A stretch of DNA of 64,000 nt from Galbitalea sp036271795 (GCA_036271795.1 DATAZY010000014.1:1-64000), one strand, 5' to 3'. Numbered from the stretch's first letter, positions 51,004-60,512 are shown. The notes: a model not told the origin generated them from the letters alone. Numbers and translations: made by a program.

Positions 51004-52671
51004 CTACCCGTTTCGACGGATGCGGCGCAGAACCGGCTCCGTGAGGGCGCGCAGATCCGCTGACCGCAAGAGTGCGAGCACCGCGACATAGATCACCGTC
51101 ATCGTGATGCCGACTACCGCGAGCGATACCACGGCTGTCGGTACGGAAGAGACGGCGAACCCGTCGGAGAATGCGCCGAGCACGGCATCCAGACCGACTC
51201 CGGCCGCGGCCGCGGGGACCAGGGCGACGAGGAAGAGCACGTACGCCCGGATGACCGGACCGCCACCTAGCCCGTGGATGCGTCGCCGCAGCAGGAACGC
51301 CGCGACAGCGAGGAGCAGGAAATCGGCGACCGTCGTCGACACCGCGATCCCGAGGGCGATCGAGCCGACCGGAAAGGTCGCCGAAACAAGGATCCCGGCC
51401 ACCAGAAGCACGGATTGGAACGTCTGGAACAGGAAGGGCGTTCTGGTGTCCTCGAGCGCGTAAAAGGTGCGCTGCAGGACGAACACGGCACTGAACGGGA
51501 CAAGACCGATCAGGTAGGCGATGAGCACGGCTGCCATGGCATGGGTCGCAGCGGGAGTCTTCGAAAAGACCGCGGAGAACGGATCCGCAACGACGATCAA
51601 TGCAACCGACGCAAACACCAGCAGCAGCCCGATGGCGCGCAGGGATGCCGCGATATCGTGACGGAGGGCAGCGAAGTCGCCACGATGGGCGTGCCCGCTC
51701 ATCCGGGTGAAATAGGGCGTCGCGATCGAGATCGTAATGATGCCGTGCGGGAGCATGAAAATGAGCCAGGCATAGCGGAGCACGGCGTTGGCCGGATTGT
51801 GGCTGCCAGCGAGAGTGGCGACCTTCGACTGCACGATGCCAGCCAGTTGGGTGATGAGGATCATCAGGAAGGTCCAGAACGCGGCCTTGCCGACTTTGCC
51901 GAGGCCGACACCGCGCCAGCGGAATTCCGGCCGGTAGTGCAGTCCGACCCGACGCCAGAAGAAGACCAGGAAGATGGACTGGGCCGCGACCCCGAGGCTG
52001 GCGCTGCCCGCGATCAGGGCGACCATGCCCGGGGTCCACCGGGAGGCGTCCGACTGCCTGACCGAGCTGAAGATGAGGTTGAAGGCGAGCAGTCCGGCGA
52101 TGGCAACCAGGTTGTTGATCACCGGTGCCCAGGTGAACGGGCCGAAGATTCGACGAGCGTTGAGGACCTCACCGAGCAGGCTGTACAGCGCGTAGAAGAA
52201 GACCTGTGGCAGGCACCAGTAAGCGAAGGCAGTTGCGAGTTGGAAGTCGGCCGCGCTCAGCCCCCGACTCGAACCGCTGGGTGCCTGGGATGCGTACAGG
52301 TGAACGAGCGGTCCAGCAAGGAGGGTCGCGACGATGGCGATCGCGAGAAACGCGACGACTCCGAGCGTGATAACCCGATTGATGAATTTCTCGCCGCCGT
52401 CCGCATCCTGGCCTGCGCGCACGATTTGCGGAACCAGGATGGCACTGAGCAGGCCACCCGCGATGATCGCGTAGATGTTGTTGGGTAGCTGGTTCGCGAT
52501 GGTGAACGTGTTGCCCGCGACCGATTGGCTTCCCAAGGTCTGCGCCAGCACCGCCGCGCTGATGAAGCCGAGCACGCGGGAAACGATTGTGCCGCTGGCC
52601 AGCAGCGCGCTGGCGCGTCCGATGCCGTCGGTCGAGTTCAGCGCCGGCTCCGGCGCGAGCTCGCTGCTCAC
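51004..52671 (-). CDS. murJ: MurJ: lipid II flippase
   Basis: 555-aa protein of the MATE-like MurJ family with about 14 membrane helices. It starts ALLASGTIVSRVLGFISAAVLAQ and includes ANQLPNNIYAIIAGGLLSAILVP, typical of the N-lobe. It flips lipid II to the outer face for peptidoglycan synthesis. The GTG at 52671 forms a GTGA overlap with the upstream DUF6049 stop. Unlike mycobacterial MurJ it has no C-terminal pseudokinase domain; it ends shortly after the last helix with RRIRRNG. Confidence 0.95.
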   Translation of the reverse strand: MSSELAPEPALNSTDGIGRASALLASGTIVSRVLGFISAAVLAQTLGSQSVAGNTFTIANQLPNNIYAIIAGGLLSAILVPQIVRAGQDADGGEKFINRVITLGVVAFLAIAIVATLLAGPLVHLYASQAPSGSSRGLSAADFQLATAFAYWCLPQVFFYALYSLLGEVLNARRIFGPFTWAPVINNLVAIAGLLAFNLIFSSVRQSDASRWTPGMVALIAGSASLGVAAQSIFLVFFWRRVGLHYRPEFRWRGVGLGKVGKAAFWTFLMILITQLAGIVQSKVATLAGSHNPANAVLRYAWLIFMLPHGIITISIATPYFTRMSGHAHRGDFAALRHDIAASLRAIGLLLVFASVALIVVADPFSAVFSKTPAATHAMAAVLIAYLIGLVPFSAVFVLQRTFYALEDTRTPFLFQTFQSVLLVAGILVSATFPVGSIALGIAVSTTVADFLLLAVAAFLLRRRIHGLGGGPVIRAYVLFLVALVPAAAAGVGLDAVLGAFSDGFAVSSVPTAVVSLAVVGITMTVIYVAVLALLRSADLRALTEPVLRRIRRNG

Positions 52672-54737
52672 TCTGCACCGGCTTCGCGCTGGGCCTTTCG
52701 ACGTTTTCGAATGTTCCGGATGATGCCAAACGCCAACAGCGCGGCAACAAGTGCGGCAAAGATGAGGGTTCCTATGGTTTCCCAACCAGCTTGAACGTCC
52801 ACGTTTATCGTGACGCTGCGACCAACCTGGACACCGGTGCTCGAGAACAGGGTCGCAACAATTTGCGCTTTGACGTTCGACAGTGCCTGGATGGGCACCT
52901 GCACCCGGCTCTGTGAACCAGCCTCGACCGTGACGGACTGCAGTCGGTACTTTTTGTTGATCGAGACGAAGGTCGTCGACGAGCGCACAGAAAGCTGTAC
53001 CGTGACGTCCTGGTCGAGATCGTTGCTCACCTTCACGGGCAACGACGTCTGGTCTGCGAACGCCGTGACCCGACTGCTGGGGTCGACCTGTACCGAATTC
53101 ACGATCTTGTCCATCTGCGTAAGAAAGGCTTGCGCTGCCGGCGTCCAGGTTTTCGTCGTCCACTCGTTGGACAGCACTGACAGCATCTTGAGTCGCATTG
53201 CCGACGTGAGTGCATCCGGGTCCTCGGCGACCGGGGCGAAGCTGACTACCCTCTGTTCCCCCGCGAGTAGTGAGGCTACGAGCGCGATCCGGGAGGCGGC
53301 CTCGGGCTTCTTGACCAACTTCACCTGCGTCGGACTGCCATCGAACACTGACGACAACTGCGTCGCCGACGTCCACGGGCGGGAGTTGATCGTACTCACG
53401 CTGCGCTCGAAGTTCGTGTCCGCGTTGGACCAGTCACGCCCAAGAGTAAGAACGACAGGTCGCGGGGATGCACCGGATTCGAGACTCACCAGGGCAAGGG
53501 TCGTCGCCAACTCCGTCATGGCCTCGGTCGACGCTGCGCGAGTCGGGGACTGGATGGCGGTTCGAAGATAGCCGGACATCACCGAGTCGGACACCGCAAT
53601 CCGGGTGTTGCCGTCCTTGGCCACCGCACCAGAGATGCTGCTGTCGACGTCGACGTTGGTGCTCGGCAGGATGAGCGACGTGATGTCCGCCTGGTTCAGG
53701 ATCGCGAGGTCAGAGGTCTCTACGCTGTTTTCTGCCGGCCACGCAAGAAGCGGCATGGTGTAATTCCAGCTGACGAGCGACGCGTTGGTCGGAACGACCG
53801 GTTCGACGGGGCCTGGGTTCGGCGTCGCCGTCGGCGTGGTCTGGTCGCCGGTCACCGGAAACAGGTTCGGGTTGATCGCGTAGGTCAGCGTCTTCGTCTC
53901 GAGCACGGAAGTCTGGCCGGCATGGAGGGGTGCGGTCAGATCCGCATCCGCCCACGCCAGCGGAAACGTCTCATTCGGCATTTCCTGCAGCTGTTTGAGC
54001 CAGTCCTTTGCGGTCTGTGGCGCCGAGTTTCCCAGGATGCGGATCGACGCGATCACGCGTGGATCGATCCCCACCGCGATCTGCGATCCCTCGACATCCC
54101 CAAGTTCACGAGTAAGCACCCCGCCGGGAGCGGTATATGCGGCGAGCTGAGATACCGTCAGGAACTCGGACTCACCCGCGGGTACGGTGAGCGGAACGGC
54201 GATTGCCACGGGGACAGGTGCGGCCGCTGTCACGCTCCAGGCCACCGCAGAACGCGCGGTTCCGAGTACCGTTCCTCCGCTGGCGACACTGACAGAAATG
54301 GGATAAACGCCCGCGATCCTGAACGGCAGTGACGCTGCCGTGACGTCTACTTGTACACCGTTGCTCAGTCCGGGGGCAACCGCGGGAACCGCGGCGCTCG
54401 TTTCAGATATTGTGGCGAGATTTGTCTTATTCGCACCCGAGAACCATCCCTCGAGCGACGATCGAGAGGATACCGGGGTGCCGGCGACGGAGACCGTCGC
54501 AGTGGCGGCAGAGGTAGCTGCGTTCGTTGCGTTGGAGAGCGTGACGAACACCCGCAGATCTTCGCCAGAACCAAGGTCGCCCGAACCAGAGGTCGTCAGC
54601 GATACAGTCACTTTCGCGCTCGAAGTGGCAGCGCTCGCCGGTGCGCCGAGCCCGCCGACCGCAAGGAGGAGTGCTGCGACCAGTACGCCGGAAAGCAGTT
54701 TCACCGGCCGGCGGAGGTGAAATCGTTCGGCCGGCAT
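52668..54737 (-). CDS. DUF6049 secreted, membrane-anchored protein
   Basis: 689-aa protein. A signal peptide (about residues 12-38, ending PASAAT) leads to a large extracytoplasmic region of beta-rich and alpha/beta segments, and a single C-terminal helix (about 655-675) followed by KRRKAQREAGAE anchors it. Proteins of this family lie directly upstream of murJ across actinobacteria, as in Mycobacterium tuberculosis Rv3909-Rv3910, and are translationally coupled to it here. Function is unknown; work with MurJ in wall synthesis is inferred. The ATG at 54737 is preferred over one 11 codons upstream. Confidence 0.85.
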   Translation of the reverse strand: MPAERFHLRRPVKLLSGVLVAALLLAVGGLGAPASAATSSAKVTVSLTTSGSGDLGSGEDLRVFVTLSNATNAATSAATATVSVAGTPVSSRSSLEGWFSGANKTNLATISETSAAVPAVAPGLSNGVQVDVTAASLPFRIAGVYPISVSVASGGTVLGTARSAVAWSVTAAAPVPVAIAVPLTVPAGESEFLTVSQLAAYTAPGGVLTRELGDVEGSQIAVGIDPRVIASIRILGNSAPQTAKDWLKQLQEMPNETFPLAWADADLTAPLHAGQTSVLETKTLTYAINPNLFPVTGDQTTPTATPNPGPVEPVVPTNASLVSWNYTMPLLAWPAENSVETSDLAILNQADITSLILPSTNVDVDSSISGAVAKDGNTRIAVSDSVMSGYLRTAIQSPTRAASTEAMTELATTLALVSLESGASPRPVVLTLGRDWSNADTNFERSVSTINSRPWTSATQLSSVFDGSPTQVKLVKKPEAASRIALVASLLAGEQRVVSFAPVAEDPDALTSAMRLKMLSVLSNEWTTKTWTPAAQAFLTQMDKIVNSVQVDPSSRVTAFADQTSLPVKVSNDLDQDVTVQLSVRSSTTFVSINKKYRLQSVTVEAGSQSRVQVPIQALSNVKAQIVATLFSSTGVQVGRSVTINVDVQAGWETIGTLIFAALVAALLAFGIIRNIRKRRKAQREAGAE

Positions 54738-54824
54738 GCCCCCAAGTCTATGGCGCAGCCTATGTGTCACCCCTGAGCCCGGGAGCCGGGAGGCTCATGC
54801 TCCGCTGTGGCAAGCTAAAGCACT

Positions 54825-56246
54825 ATGGACAGCGTCGCATCCGCAGTGCAGCGGCTGGATGCCCTCGCGACATCGCCGGTCATCGCCCGACTCGCGCGGG
54901 CCTTCTCGGTCGCTGGGCAGGAGCTGTCCATCGTGGGGGGACCGGTTCGCGACGCGTTCCTTGGGCGGCCGGTGAGTGACCTTGACTTCACGACGAGCGC
55001 GATGCCCGACGAGACTCTCGCCATCGTCACGCCAATCTCGGAGACCCGGTGGGACGTGGGTCGCGACTTCGGAACCATCGGTGCCCTCATCCTCGGCGAG
55101 CCGGTCGAGATCACGACCTACCGGGCCGACGCGTACGACGGTGAGACGCGAAAGCCGTTGGTCAAATTCGGGGACAACCTCGAAGGCGACCTGGCCAGGC
55201 GCGACTTTTCGGTCAATGCCATGGCGCTGAGGTTGCCGGAGCGAGTGTTAGTCGACCCGTCCGGCGGGATGGAAGACCTGCTCGCCGGTCGCCTGCGCAC
55301 ACCCGGACCGGCCCACGTGTCGTTCGGGGACGACCCGCTCCGGATGCTGCGCGCGGCCCGGTTCACCAGCCAGCTCGGTTTCGTCGTCGCCGAGGACACC
55401 GTGGCCGCCATGACCGAAATGGCGGCGAGACTCGAGATTGTGAGCGTTGAGCGAATCAGCGCGGAATTGTCGAAGCTGCTGCTGACGGACTCGCCGCGCG
55501 AAGGCGTCCAGCTGCTCGTCGACACCGGACTCGCTGACCTGTTTCTGCCGGAGATCCCCGCGCTGCGACTCGAGATCGATGAGCATGCCCACCATAAGGA
55601 TGTCTACCAGCACAGTCTCACCGTCCTGGAGCAGGCGATCGGCTACGAGAAGGCTCGTGGGCATTCGCCCGACCTCGTGCTTCGTCTTGCCGCGCTGCTG
55701 CACGACATCGGCAAGCCGGTGACCAAACGGGTCGAGGGTCGCGGCGTTGTGAGCTTCCACCATCACGACATGGTTGGGGCGAAACTTGCGGCGAAGCGAT
55801 TAACCGCGCTCCGGTTCGACAAGGAGACGGTGAGCGCGGTCGCAAGACTGATTGAACTCCACCTGCGCTTCTTCGGATATACGGAGGGCGCATGGACCGA
55901 CTCTGCCGTTCGTCGCTACGTGCGCGACGCCGGGCCACTGCTTGAAAGACTGCACATCCTGACCAGGGCGGATGTCACCACTCGCAACCGTCGCAAGGCC
56001 GACCAGCTCGGGTTCGCCTACGACGACCTGGAGACGCGCATCGCCGAGATCGCGGATGCGGAGGGTATTGCGGCCGTGCGCCCGGACCTCGACGGAGAAG
56101 AGATCATGCGCATCCTCGACCTGAAGCCCGGTCGAGAAGTCGGCGAGGCCTACCGGTTCCTGCTCGACCTCCGACTAGACGAGGGGCCGCTGGGATCGGA
56201 GGAGGCCGAGCAACGGCTGCGCGCGTGGTGGGTCGCCAGAGAGTAG
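54825..56246 (+). CDS. cca: CCA tRNA nucleotidyltransferase
   Basis: 473-aa class II CCA-adding enzyme. The nucleotidyltransferase motif GGPVRDAFLG and DLDFTTSA with metal-binding aspartates are near residues 38-60; RRDFSVNAMAL and RMLRAARF follow. A C-terminal HD domain has LLHDIGKPVTK and HHHDMVG. It adds CCA to tRNA 3' ends, which is required here since the three tRNA genes do not encode CCA. It is divergent from DUF6049 with an 87-bp gap. Confidence 0.96.
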   Translation: MDSVASAVQRLDALATSPVIARLARAFSVAGQELSIVGGPVRDAFLGRPVSDLDFTTSAMPDETLAIVTPISETRWDVGRDFGTIGALILGEPVEITTYRADAYDGETRKPLVKFGDNLEGDLARRDFSVNAMALRLPERVLVDPSGGMEDLLAGRLRTPGPAHVSFGDDPLRMLRAARFTSQLGFVVAEDTVAAMTEMAARLEIVSVERISAELSKLLLTDSPREGVQLLVDTGLADLFLPEIPALRLEIDEHAHHKDVYQHSLTVLEQAIGYEKARGHSPDLVLRLAALLHDIGKPVTKRVEGRGVVSFHHHDMVGAKLAAKRLTALRFDKETVSAVARLIELHLRFFGYTEGAWTDSAVRRYVRDAGPLLERLHILTRADVTTRNRRKADQLGFAYDDLETRIAEIADAEGIAAVRPDLDGEEIMRILDLKPGREVGEAYRFLLDLRLDEGPLGSEEAEQRLRAWWVARE

Positions 56247-56280
56247 ACCGCCCGTTTGCTCTCCCTGTTAGGTTGTGCAC

Positions 56281-57417
56281 GTGAAATATCGAGCATTCGT
56301 TGGCGGAGCCGTCACGCTTGCCGCAGCCGGTGTTCTGCTCGCCGCCTGCGCGGCACCGACCCCGACTCCGATCCAGCCTCACTCATCGGCCGCGACCACC
56401 CCGACTCCATCACCGGCGGCGGCAAGTGCGCCCGGTTCCCGAGTGCCCCCCGGCTGCGCCGAGCTCCTCGATTTCGCGAACGTGCAGGCGCTGGCGGGGC
56501 AGAACGCCAAAGTTGAGCAAGACGAGCACTCGGCACCGACACGGATACTGCCCATTGCGCAGTTGCAGTACGGCGCCGAAGGTTGCATCTGGGATGGCGA
56601 GAGCACTGGCGCGGGGACGACCCCGGGTTCGTCCCTGAGCGTCACCGTCGCCCCAGATGCCAAAGTCGAATTCGGGACTCGATTCGCGGAGCTCATGACC
56701 GCCACAACGAGCAGCCCCCATCCCGCCGCAACGGAGAACGTTGCGGGAGATGAGTCCGGGTTTTGGTGCGCCACGGATCTGGATGCGCTCGGTGAGGACG
56801 GTCCGTCACTCATCTGTGACGCGGAGATGCTCGTCGGCGACTACTGGGTAAGCATCGAGATCGGGAACGTCTCAGGGTTTACTCGAGCGCAGCTCACGGC
56901 GGGCCTCGCCACGGCGATGAGCGACATCGCGACCAGGCTGGTGGCGGCGGGACCCGCGCCAGCGCAGTGGGTCGCCCCCGCGACCACACCGCCTGGCTTC
57001 TGCACCGATTCGAACAACACGGCGAGCGTCCGGACAATTCTCGGGGATCAAACGCTCGCCGCCTACCCGGCCGAAGGGCGAAGCGTGTACGCAGCGACCA
57101 TCGGGCTGCTTGGTCGCGATGCCTATTGCTCCTGGACGAGTCCGACGTATGGGAGCCTGGATGTCGAGCTACTCGCGGGCGGTTCCTGGGTTTTCCCCGG
57201 TTTCGCTCCTGTGGCCCCCGGTGACTCGATCGTCCAGTCCTATGCCCCGGTCACAGTCGCTGGCGTGAGTTCAGCACTGATGGGCTGCGCCGAGGGTGGC
57301 TGTGAAGCGTTTCTCGCCGTGGGCACGACGATGGTTCAGATCGACATGGATGATCTCGGTCGCGCGAAGGACCTTGCAGTACTTGCGGCCTTCGCGAAGG
57401 CTATCGCCGCCAGTTAG
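56281..57417 (+). CDS. Putative lipoprotein with two similar halves
   Basis: 378-aa secreted protein of unknown function. The signal ends in LLAAC with Cys23 as the lipid-attachment site, then a Pro/Thr/Ser spacer. The mature part appears to contain two related segments (GCAELLDFANVQALAG...CIWDG and GFCTDSNNTASVRTILG...CSWTS), each with a Cys near its start and a CxW motif. GTG codons at 56275 and 56281 are both possible starts; AGG spacing favours 56281. It follows the CCA gene by 34 bp and could be co-transcribed. Confidence 0.75.
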   Translation: MKYRAFVGGAVTLAAAGVLLAACAAPTPTPIQPHSSAATTPTPSPAAASAPGSRVPPGCAELLDFANVQALAGQNAKVEQDEHSAPTRILPIAQLQYGAEGCIWDGESTGAGTTPGSSLSVTVAPDAKVEFGTRFAELMTATTSSPHPAATENVAGDESGFWCATDLDALGEDGPSLICDAEMLVGDYWVSIEIGNVSGFTRAQLTAGLATAMSDIATRLVAAGPAPAQWVAPATTPPGFCTDSNNTASVRTILGDQTLAAYPAEGRSVYAATIGLLGRDAYCSWTSPTYGSLDVELLAGGSWVFPGFAPVAPGDSIVQSYAPVTVAGVSSALMGCAEGGCEAFLAVGTTMVQIDMDDLGRAKDLAVLAAFAKAIAAS

Positions 57418-57496
57418 GTCGACGTTTGCACCCGCCCGGAACTTTCGCGCCCGCCCGAATGGCGGCAGACATTCCACACGGGGGCAAACGCGCCGG

Positions 57497-58567
57497 CTAG
57501 GAGTTGTCGGTGATGAAGTGCTCGAGCAGTTCGCGCGCGACCGGGTCGGGATGTTGTACGGGGGGCGACTTCATGAAGTAGGCGGACGCCGCCTCGAGCG
57601 GGCCGCCGATGCCCGCCTCGAGCGCCATGCCGGCAGCGCGGATGGCGTCGATGACGACGCCAGCGCTGTTGGGTGAGTCCCAGACCTCAAGCTTGTATTC
57701 CAGGCTGGTCGGTGCGTTCCCGAACCCGTGGCCCTCGAGGCGCACGTAGGCGATCTTCCTGTCGTGCAGCCACGGGACGTGGTCGCTCGGTCCAATGTGC
57801 ACGTCGTCGGGGTCGAGCGTCGCGCCAATATTGCTCGTAACAGCCTGGGTCTTGGAGACCTTCTTGGACTGCAGCCGCTTGCGCTCCAGCATGTTCCTGA
57901 AGTCCATGTTGCCGCCGACGTTGAGCTGATAGGTGCGGTCGAGCACGAGCCCGCGTTCCTCGAACAGCCGGGCGAGAACGCGATGGGTGATCGTCGCACC
58001 GAGCTGGCTCTTGATGTCGTCGCCGACGATCGGGATGCCCGCGGCACGAAACTTCTCGGCCCAGACCGGATCACTCGCGATGAACACAGGAAGAGCGTTG
58101 ACGAACGCGACGCCCGCATCCAGTGCCGCCTGCGCGTAGAACCGGGCGGCATCCTCGGAGCCGACCGGCACATAGCAGACCAGAACCTGCGCCCCGGATG
58201 CGCGGAGCACCGCGGCGACGTCCACGACGGGCGCATCCGATTCCGCGACCCGCTCGCGGTAGTACTCGCCGAGGCCATCGAGGGTCGGGCCTCGCTGCAC
58301 GATCACGCCGCTTTGCGCGACCTCCGCGAAGCGAAGCGTGTCGTTCTCACTCGCCCAAATTGCCGTCGAGAGATCGGTGCCGACCTTGGCCGCGTCCACA
58401 TCGAAGGCGGCAACGAACTCGATATCCCGGATGCGATAGGGACCGAAGCGAGGGTGCATGAGACCCGGAACGCTGGCGTGGTCATCCACCCCGGCGTAAA
58501 AGGTGACCCCCTGGACAAGCGCGTTGGCGCAATTACCGACTCCGGCGATGGCAACCCTGAGGGTCAT
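57497..58567 (-). CDS. ino1: Inositol-3-phosphate synthase
   Basis: 356-aa enzyme of the short actinobacterial type. The NAD motif is VAIAGVGNCANALVQGV (about residues 4-20), and the substrate-binding DDIKSQLGATITHRVL and NVGGNMDFRNML segments carry conserved lysine and asparagine. It makes myo-inositol 3-phosphate, the precursor of mycothiol and phosphatidylinositol in actinobacteria. It is convergent with the lipoprotein and divergent from rpsF. Confidence 0.95.
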   Translation of the reverse strand: MTLRVAIAGVGNCANALVQGVTFYAGVDDHASVPGLMHPRFGPYRIRDIEFVAAFDVDAAKVGTDLSTAIWASENDTLRFAEVAQSGVIVQRGPTLDGLGEYYRERVAESDAPVVDVAAVLRASGAQVLVCYVPVGSEDAARFYAQAALDAGVAFVNALPVFIASDPVWAEKFRAAGIPIVGDDIKSQLGATITHRVLARLFEERGLVLDRTYQLNVGGNMDFRNMLERKRLQSKKVSKTQAVTSNIGATLDPDDVHIGPSDHVPWLHDRKIAYVRLEGHGFGNAPTSLEYKLEVWDSPNSAGVVIDAIRAAGMALEAGIGGPLEAASAYFMKSPPVQHPDPVARELLEHFITDNS

Positions 58568-58664
58568 TGGTGCATTGCTCCTTGATGAGGTGACGAAAAT
58601 CCGTCTAAGCTAGACAGGTTGTCTTGGCCCCTGTGGTCTTGGACGACACGTCAACACCCTCCTG

Positions 58665-58681
58665 CTACAGATCGTCTGTAG
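58665..58681 (+). promoter_or_regulatory. Hairpin in the rpsF leader
   Basis: CTACAGA (58665-58671) and TCTGTAG (58675-58681) form a perfect 7-bp stem with a TCG loop, 14 nt before the ribosome site. A CCG follows directly, as in S6:S18-binding leader hairpins, so it may be the autoregulatory site of the rpsF operon. A weak promoter candidate lies upstream (TTGATG 58582, TAAGCT 58606). Confidence 0.4.
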
Positions 58682-58694
58682 CCGTTCTAGTCCG

Positions 58695-58702
58695 AAGGAG
58701 GT
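58695..58702 (+). promoter_or_regulatory. Strong ribosome binding site of rpsF
   Basis: AAGGAGGT is fully complementary to the 16S rRNA tail and lies 6 nt before the GTG at 58709, deciding that start. Confidence 0.9.
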
Positions 58703-58708
58703 GGGTTT

Positions 58709-59215
58709 GTGACGCATCAGTACGAGTTAATGGTGATCCTCGATCCAGAGATCGATGAGCGCACCGTCGCCCCCAGCCTAGACAAATTCCTGAATGTGAT
58801 TCGCAATGATGGTGGAACCATTGACAGCGTAGACATCTGGGGACGTCGTCGCCTGGCTTACGAGATCAACAAGAAATCAGAAGGCATCTACGCCGTCGTG
58901 CAGTTGACCGCCAATCCGGCAGCAACCGTCGAGCTCGACCGCCAGCTGAAGCTCAGCGAGGCAGTCATGCGCACCAAGGTGCTTCGCGCGGAAGAGGCAA
59001 TCGCCCAGGTCGCCGAGGCCGCGAAGCTCGCCGAGGAGAAGGCAGCCCGCAAGGCGGCCAATCCCAGCAAGCCTGCCTCCGTGGGCACCACGACCGCCGC
59101 GCCCGCCGCAATCGCTCCGGCAGACGCGCCCGTCGAGGAGAAGCCGGCTCGCGTAGCCAAGGCAAAGGCCGCGCCCGCGGCTGAGGCCGAAGCGACCGAA
59201 GAGGCAGAAGCGTAG
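58709..59215 (+). CDS. rpsF: Ribosomal protein bS6 with long Ala-rich tail
   Basis: 168-aa protein. The bS6 fold occupies residues about 1-95 (YELMVILDPEIDERTVAPSL, WGRRRLAYEINKKSEGIYAV). The last ~70 residues are a low-complexity Ala/Lys/Glu/Pro tail, so it is much longer than the ~96-residue norm. It binds 16S rRNA with bS18. It is the first gene of the rpsF-ssb-rpsR-rplI operon and starts at GTG. Confidence 0.95.
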   Translation: MTHQYELMVILDPEIDERTVAPSLDKFLNVIRNDGGTIDSVDIWGRRRLAYEINKKSEGIYAVVQLTANPAATVELDRQLKLSEAVMRTKVLRAEEAIAQVAEAAKLAEEKAARKAANPSKPASVGTTTAAPAAIAPADAPVEEKPARVAKAKAAPAAEAEATEEAEA

Positions 59216-59217
59216 CC

Positions 59218-59733
59218 ATGGCCGGAGAAACCGTCATCACGGTCGTGGGAAACCTCACGAGCGATCCAGAACTGCGATACACGCAGAACGGGCTTGCGGT
59301 TGCCAACTTCACCATCGCATCCACTCCCCGCTCATTCGACCGCGCCAGCAACGATTGGAAGGACGGCGAAGCCCTCTTCCTTCGTGCCAGCGTCTGGCGT
59401 GAGTTCGCCGAGCACGTCGCGGGATCCCTCACCAAGGGTTCGCGCGTCATCGCAACCGGTCGACTCAAGCAGCGGTCATACGAGACGAAGGAAGGCGAGA
59501 AGCGCACCAGCATCGAACTTGAGGTCGACGAAATCGGCCCGAGTCTTCGCTACGCAACCGCCCAGGTCACGCGCACGTCGTCGTCACGCGAAGGCGGTGC
59601 CGTTGGTGCAGGCGGTGGACGCGGCGGCGCCCCGAGCGGTGCCGACGAGCCGTGGGCTGCGAGCGCTCCGGATGCCGCCGGTGGCGACGTGTGGAACACC
59701 CCGGGCAACTACTCAGACGAAACACCTTTTTAG
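59218..59733 (+). CDS. ssb: Single-stranded DNA-binding protein
   Basis: 171-aa protein with an OB-fold (about residues 5-110: VVGNLTSDPELRYTQNGLAV, RASVWREFAEHV), a Gly-rich linker and the acidic C-terminal tip DETPF that contacts replication and repair partners. It starts 2 bp after rpsF. Confidence 0.97.
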   Translation: MAGETVITVVGNLTSDPELRYTQNGLAVANFTIASTPRSFDRASNDWKDGEALFLRASVWREFAEHVAGSLTKGSRVIATGRLKQRSYETKEGEKRTSIELEVDEIGPSLRYATAQVTRTSSSREGGAVGAGGGRGGAPSGADEPWAASAPDAAGGDVWNTPGNYSDETPF

Positions 59734-59751
59734 GACTTAAGGAAACTAACA

Positions 59752-60015
59752 ATGGCTGGAAAAAGCAGCGGCGACCGCCGCAAGCCGCTCCGCAACGCCA
59801 AGGGCGGCAAGAACGCCGCCCCGGCGAAAGCGATCAGAGTCGGCGTCATCGACTACAAGGACGTTGCGACCCTTCGCAAGTTCATCTCCGAGCGTGGAAA
59901 GATTCGCGCTCGCCGCATCACCGGTGTCTCCGTCCAGGAGCAGCGTCTCATTGCTCGCGCCGTCAAAAACGCGCGCGAAATGGCACTGCTCCCCTACGCC
60001 GGCTCCGGCCGTTAA
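59752..60015 (+). CDS. rpsR: Ribosomal protein bS18
   Basis: 87-aa basic protein with the bS18 core VIDYKDVATLRKFISERGKI and RARRITGVSVQEQR. No zinc-binding cysteine set is present, so it is the Cys-free paralogue type. It partners bS6 encoded two genes upstream. Confidence 0.97.
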   Translation: MAGKSSGDRRKPLRNAKGGKNAAPAKAIRVGVIDYKDVATLRKFISERGKIRARRITGVSVQEQRLIARAVKNAREMALLPYAGSGR

Positions 60016-60026
60016 GGAGTAGACGC

Positions 60027-60479
60027 ATGTCCAAACTGATTCTCACCCACGAGGTCACCGGCCTCGGAGCCCCGGGTGACGTCGTCGACGTCAAGAACGG
60101 TTTCGCTCGTAACTACCTCATCCCGCAGGGCTTTGCCGTCGCGTGGACCCGTGGTGGCGAAAAGCAGATCGACTCGATCAAGGCCGCCCGTGCCGCTCGT
60201 GAGCACGCAACGCTCGAAGAGGCCCAGGACCTCAAGGCAAGGCTGCAGGCCATGACTGTAACACTGACTGTCAAAGCGGGCGAGGGCGGGCGACTGTTCG
60301 GTTCCGTGAAGACGGCGGATGTCGCGGACGCCGTTGCAGCGGCCGGTCTCGGCGCCGTCGACAAGCGCAAGATCGAAATCACCGCGCCCATCAAGGCGAC
60401 CGGTGAGCACGAGGCAACTGTGCGGCTGCGCGACGACATCGTTGCGACGATCACCCTCAAGGTGGTTGCCGCAAAGTAG
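60027..60479 (+). CDS. rplI: Ribosomal protein bL9
   Basis: 150-aa protein with the bL9 N-terminal motif GAPGDVVDVKNGFARNYLIP (residues about 14-33), a connecting helix and a C-terminal domain. AAGGAG lies 8 nt upstream of the ATG. It is followed by a strong terminator. Confidence 0.97.
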   Translation: MSKLILTHEVTGLGAPGDVVDVKNGFARNYLIPQGFAVAWTRGGEKQIDSIKAARAAREHATLEEAQDLKARLQAMTVTLTVKAGEGGRLFGSVKTADVADAVAAAGLGAVDKRKIEITAPIKATGEHEATVRLRDDIVATITLKVVAAK

Positions 60480-60512
60480 GCTGCGTGTATTCGCAGCGCG
60501 AAATGCGCTCAG

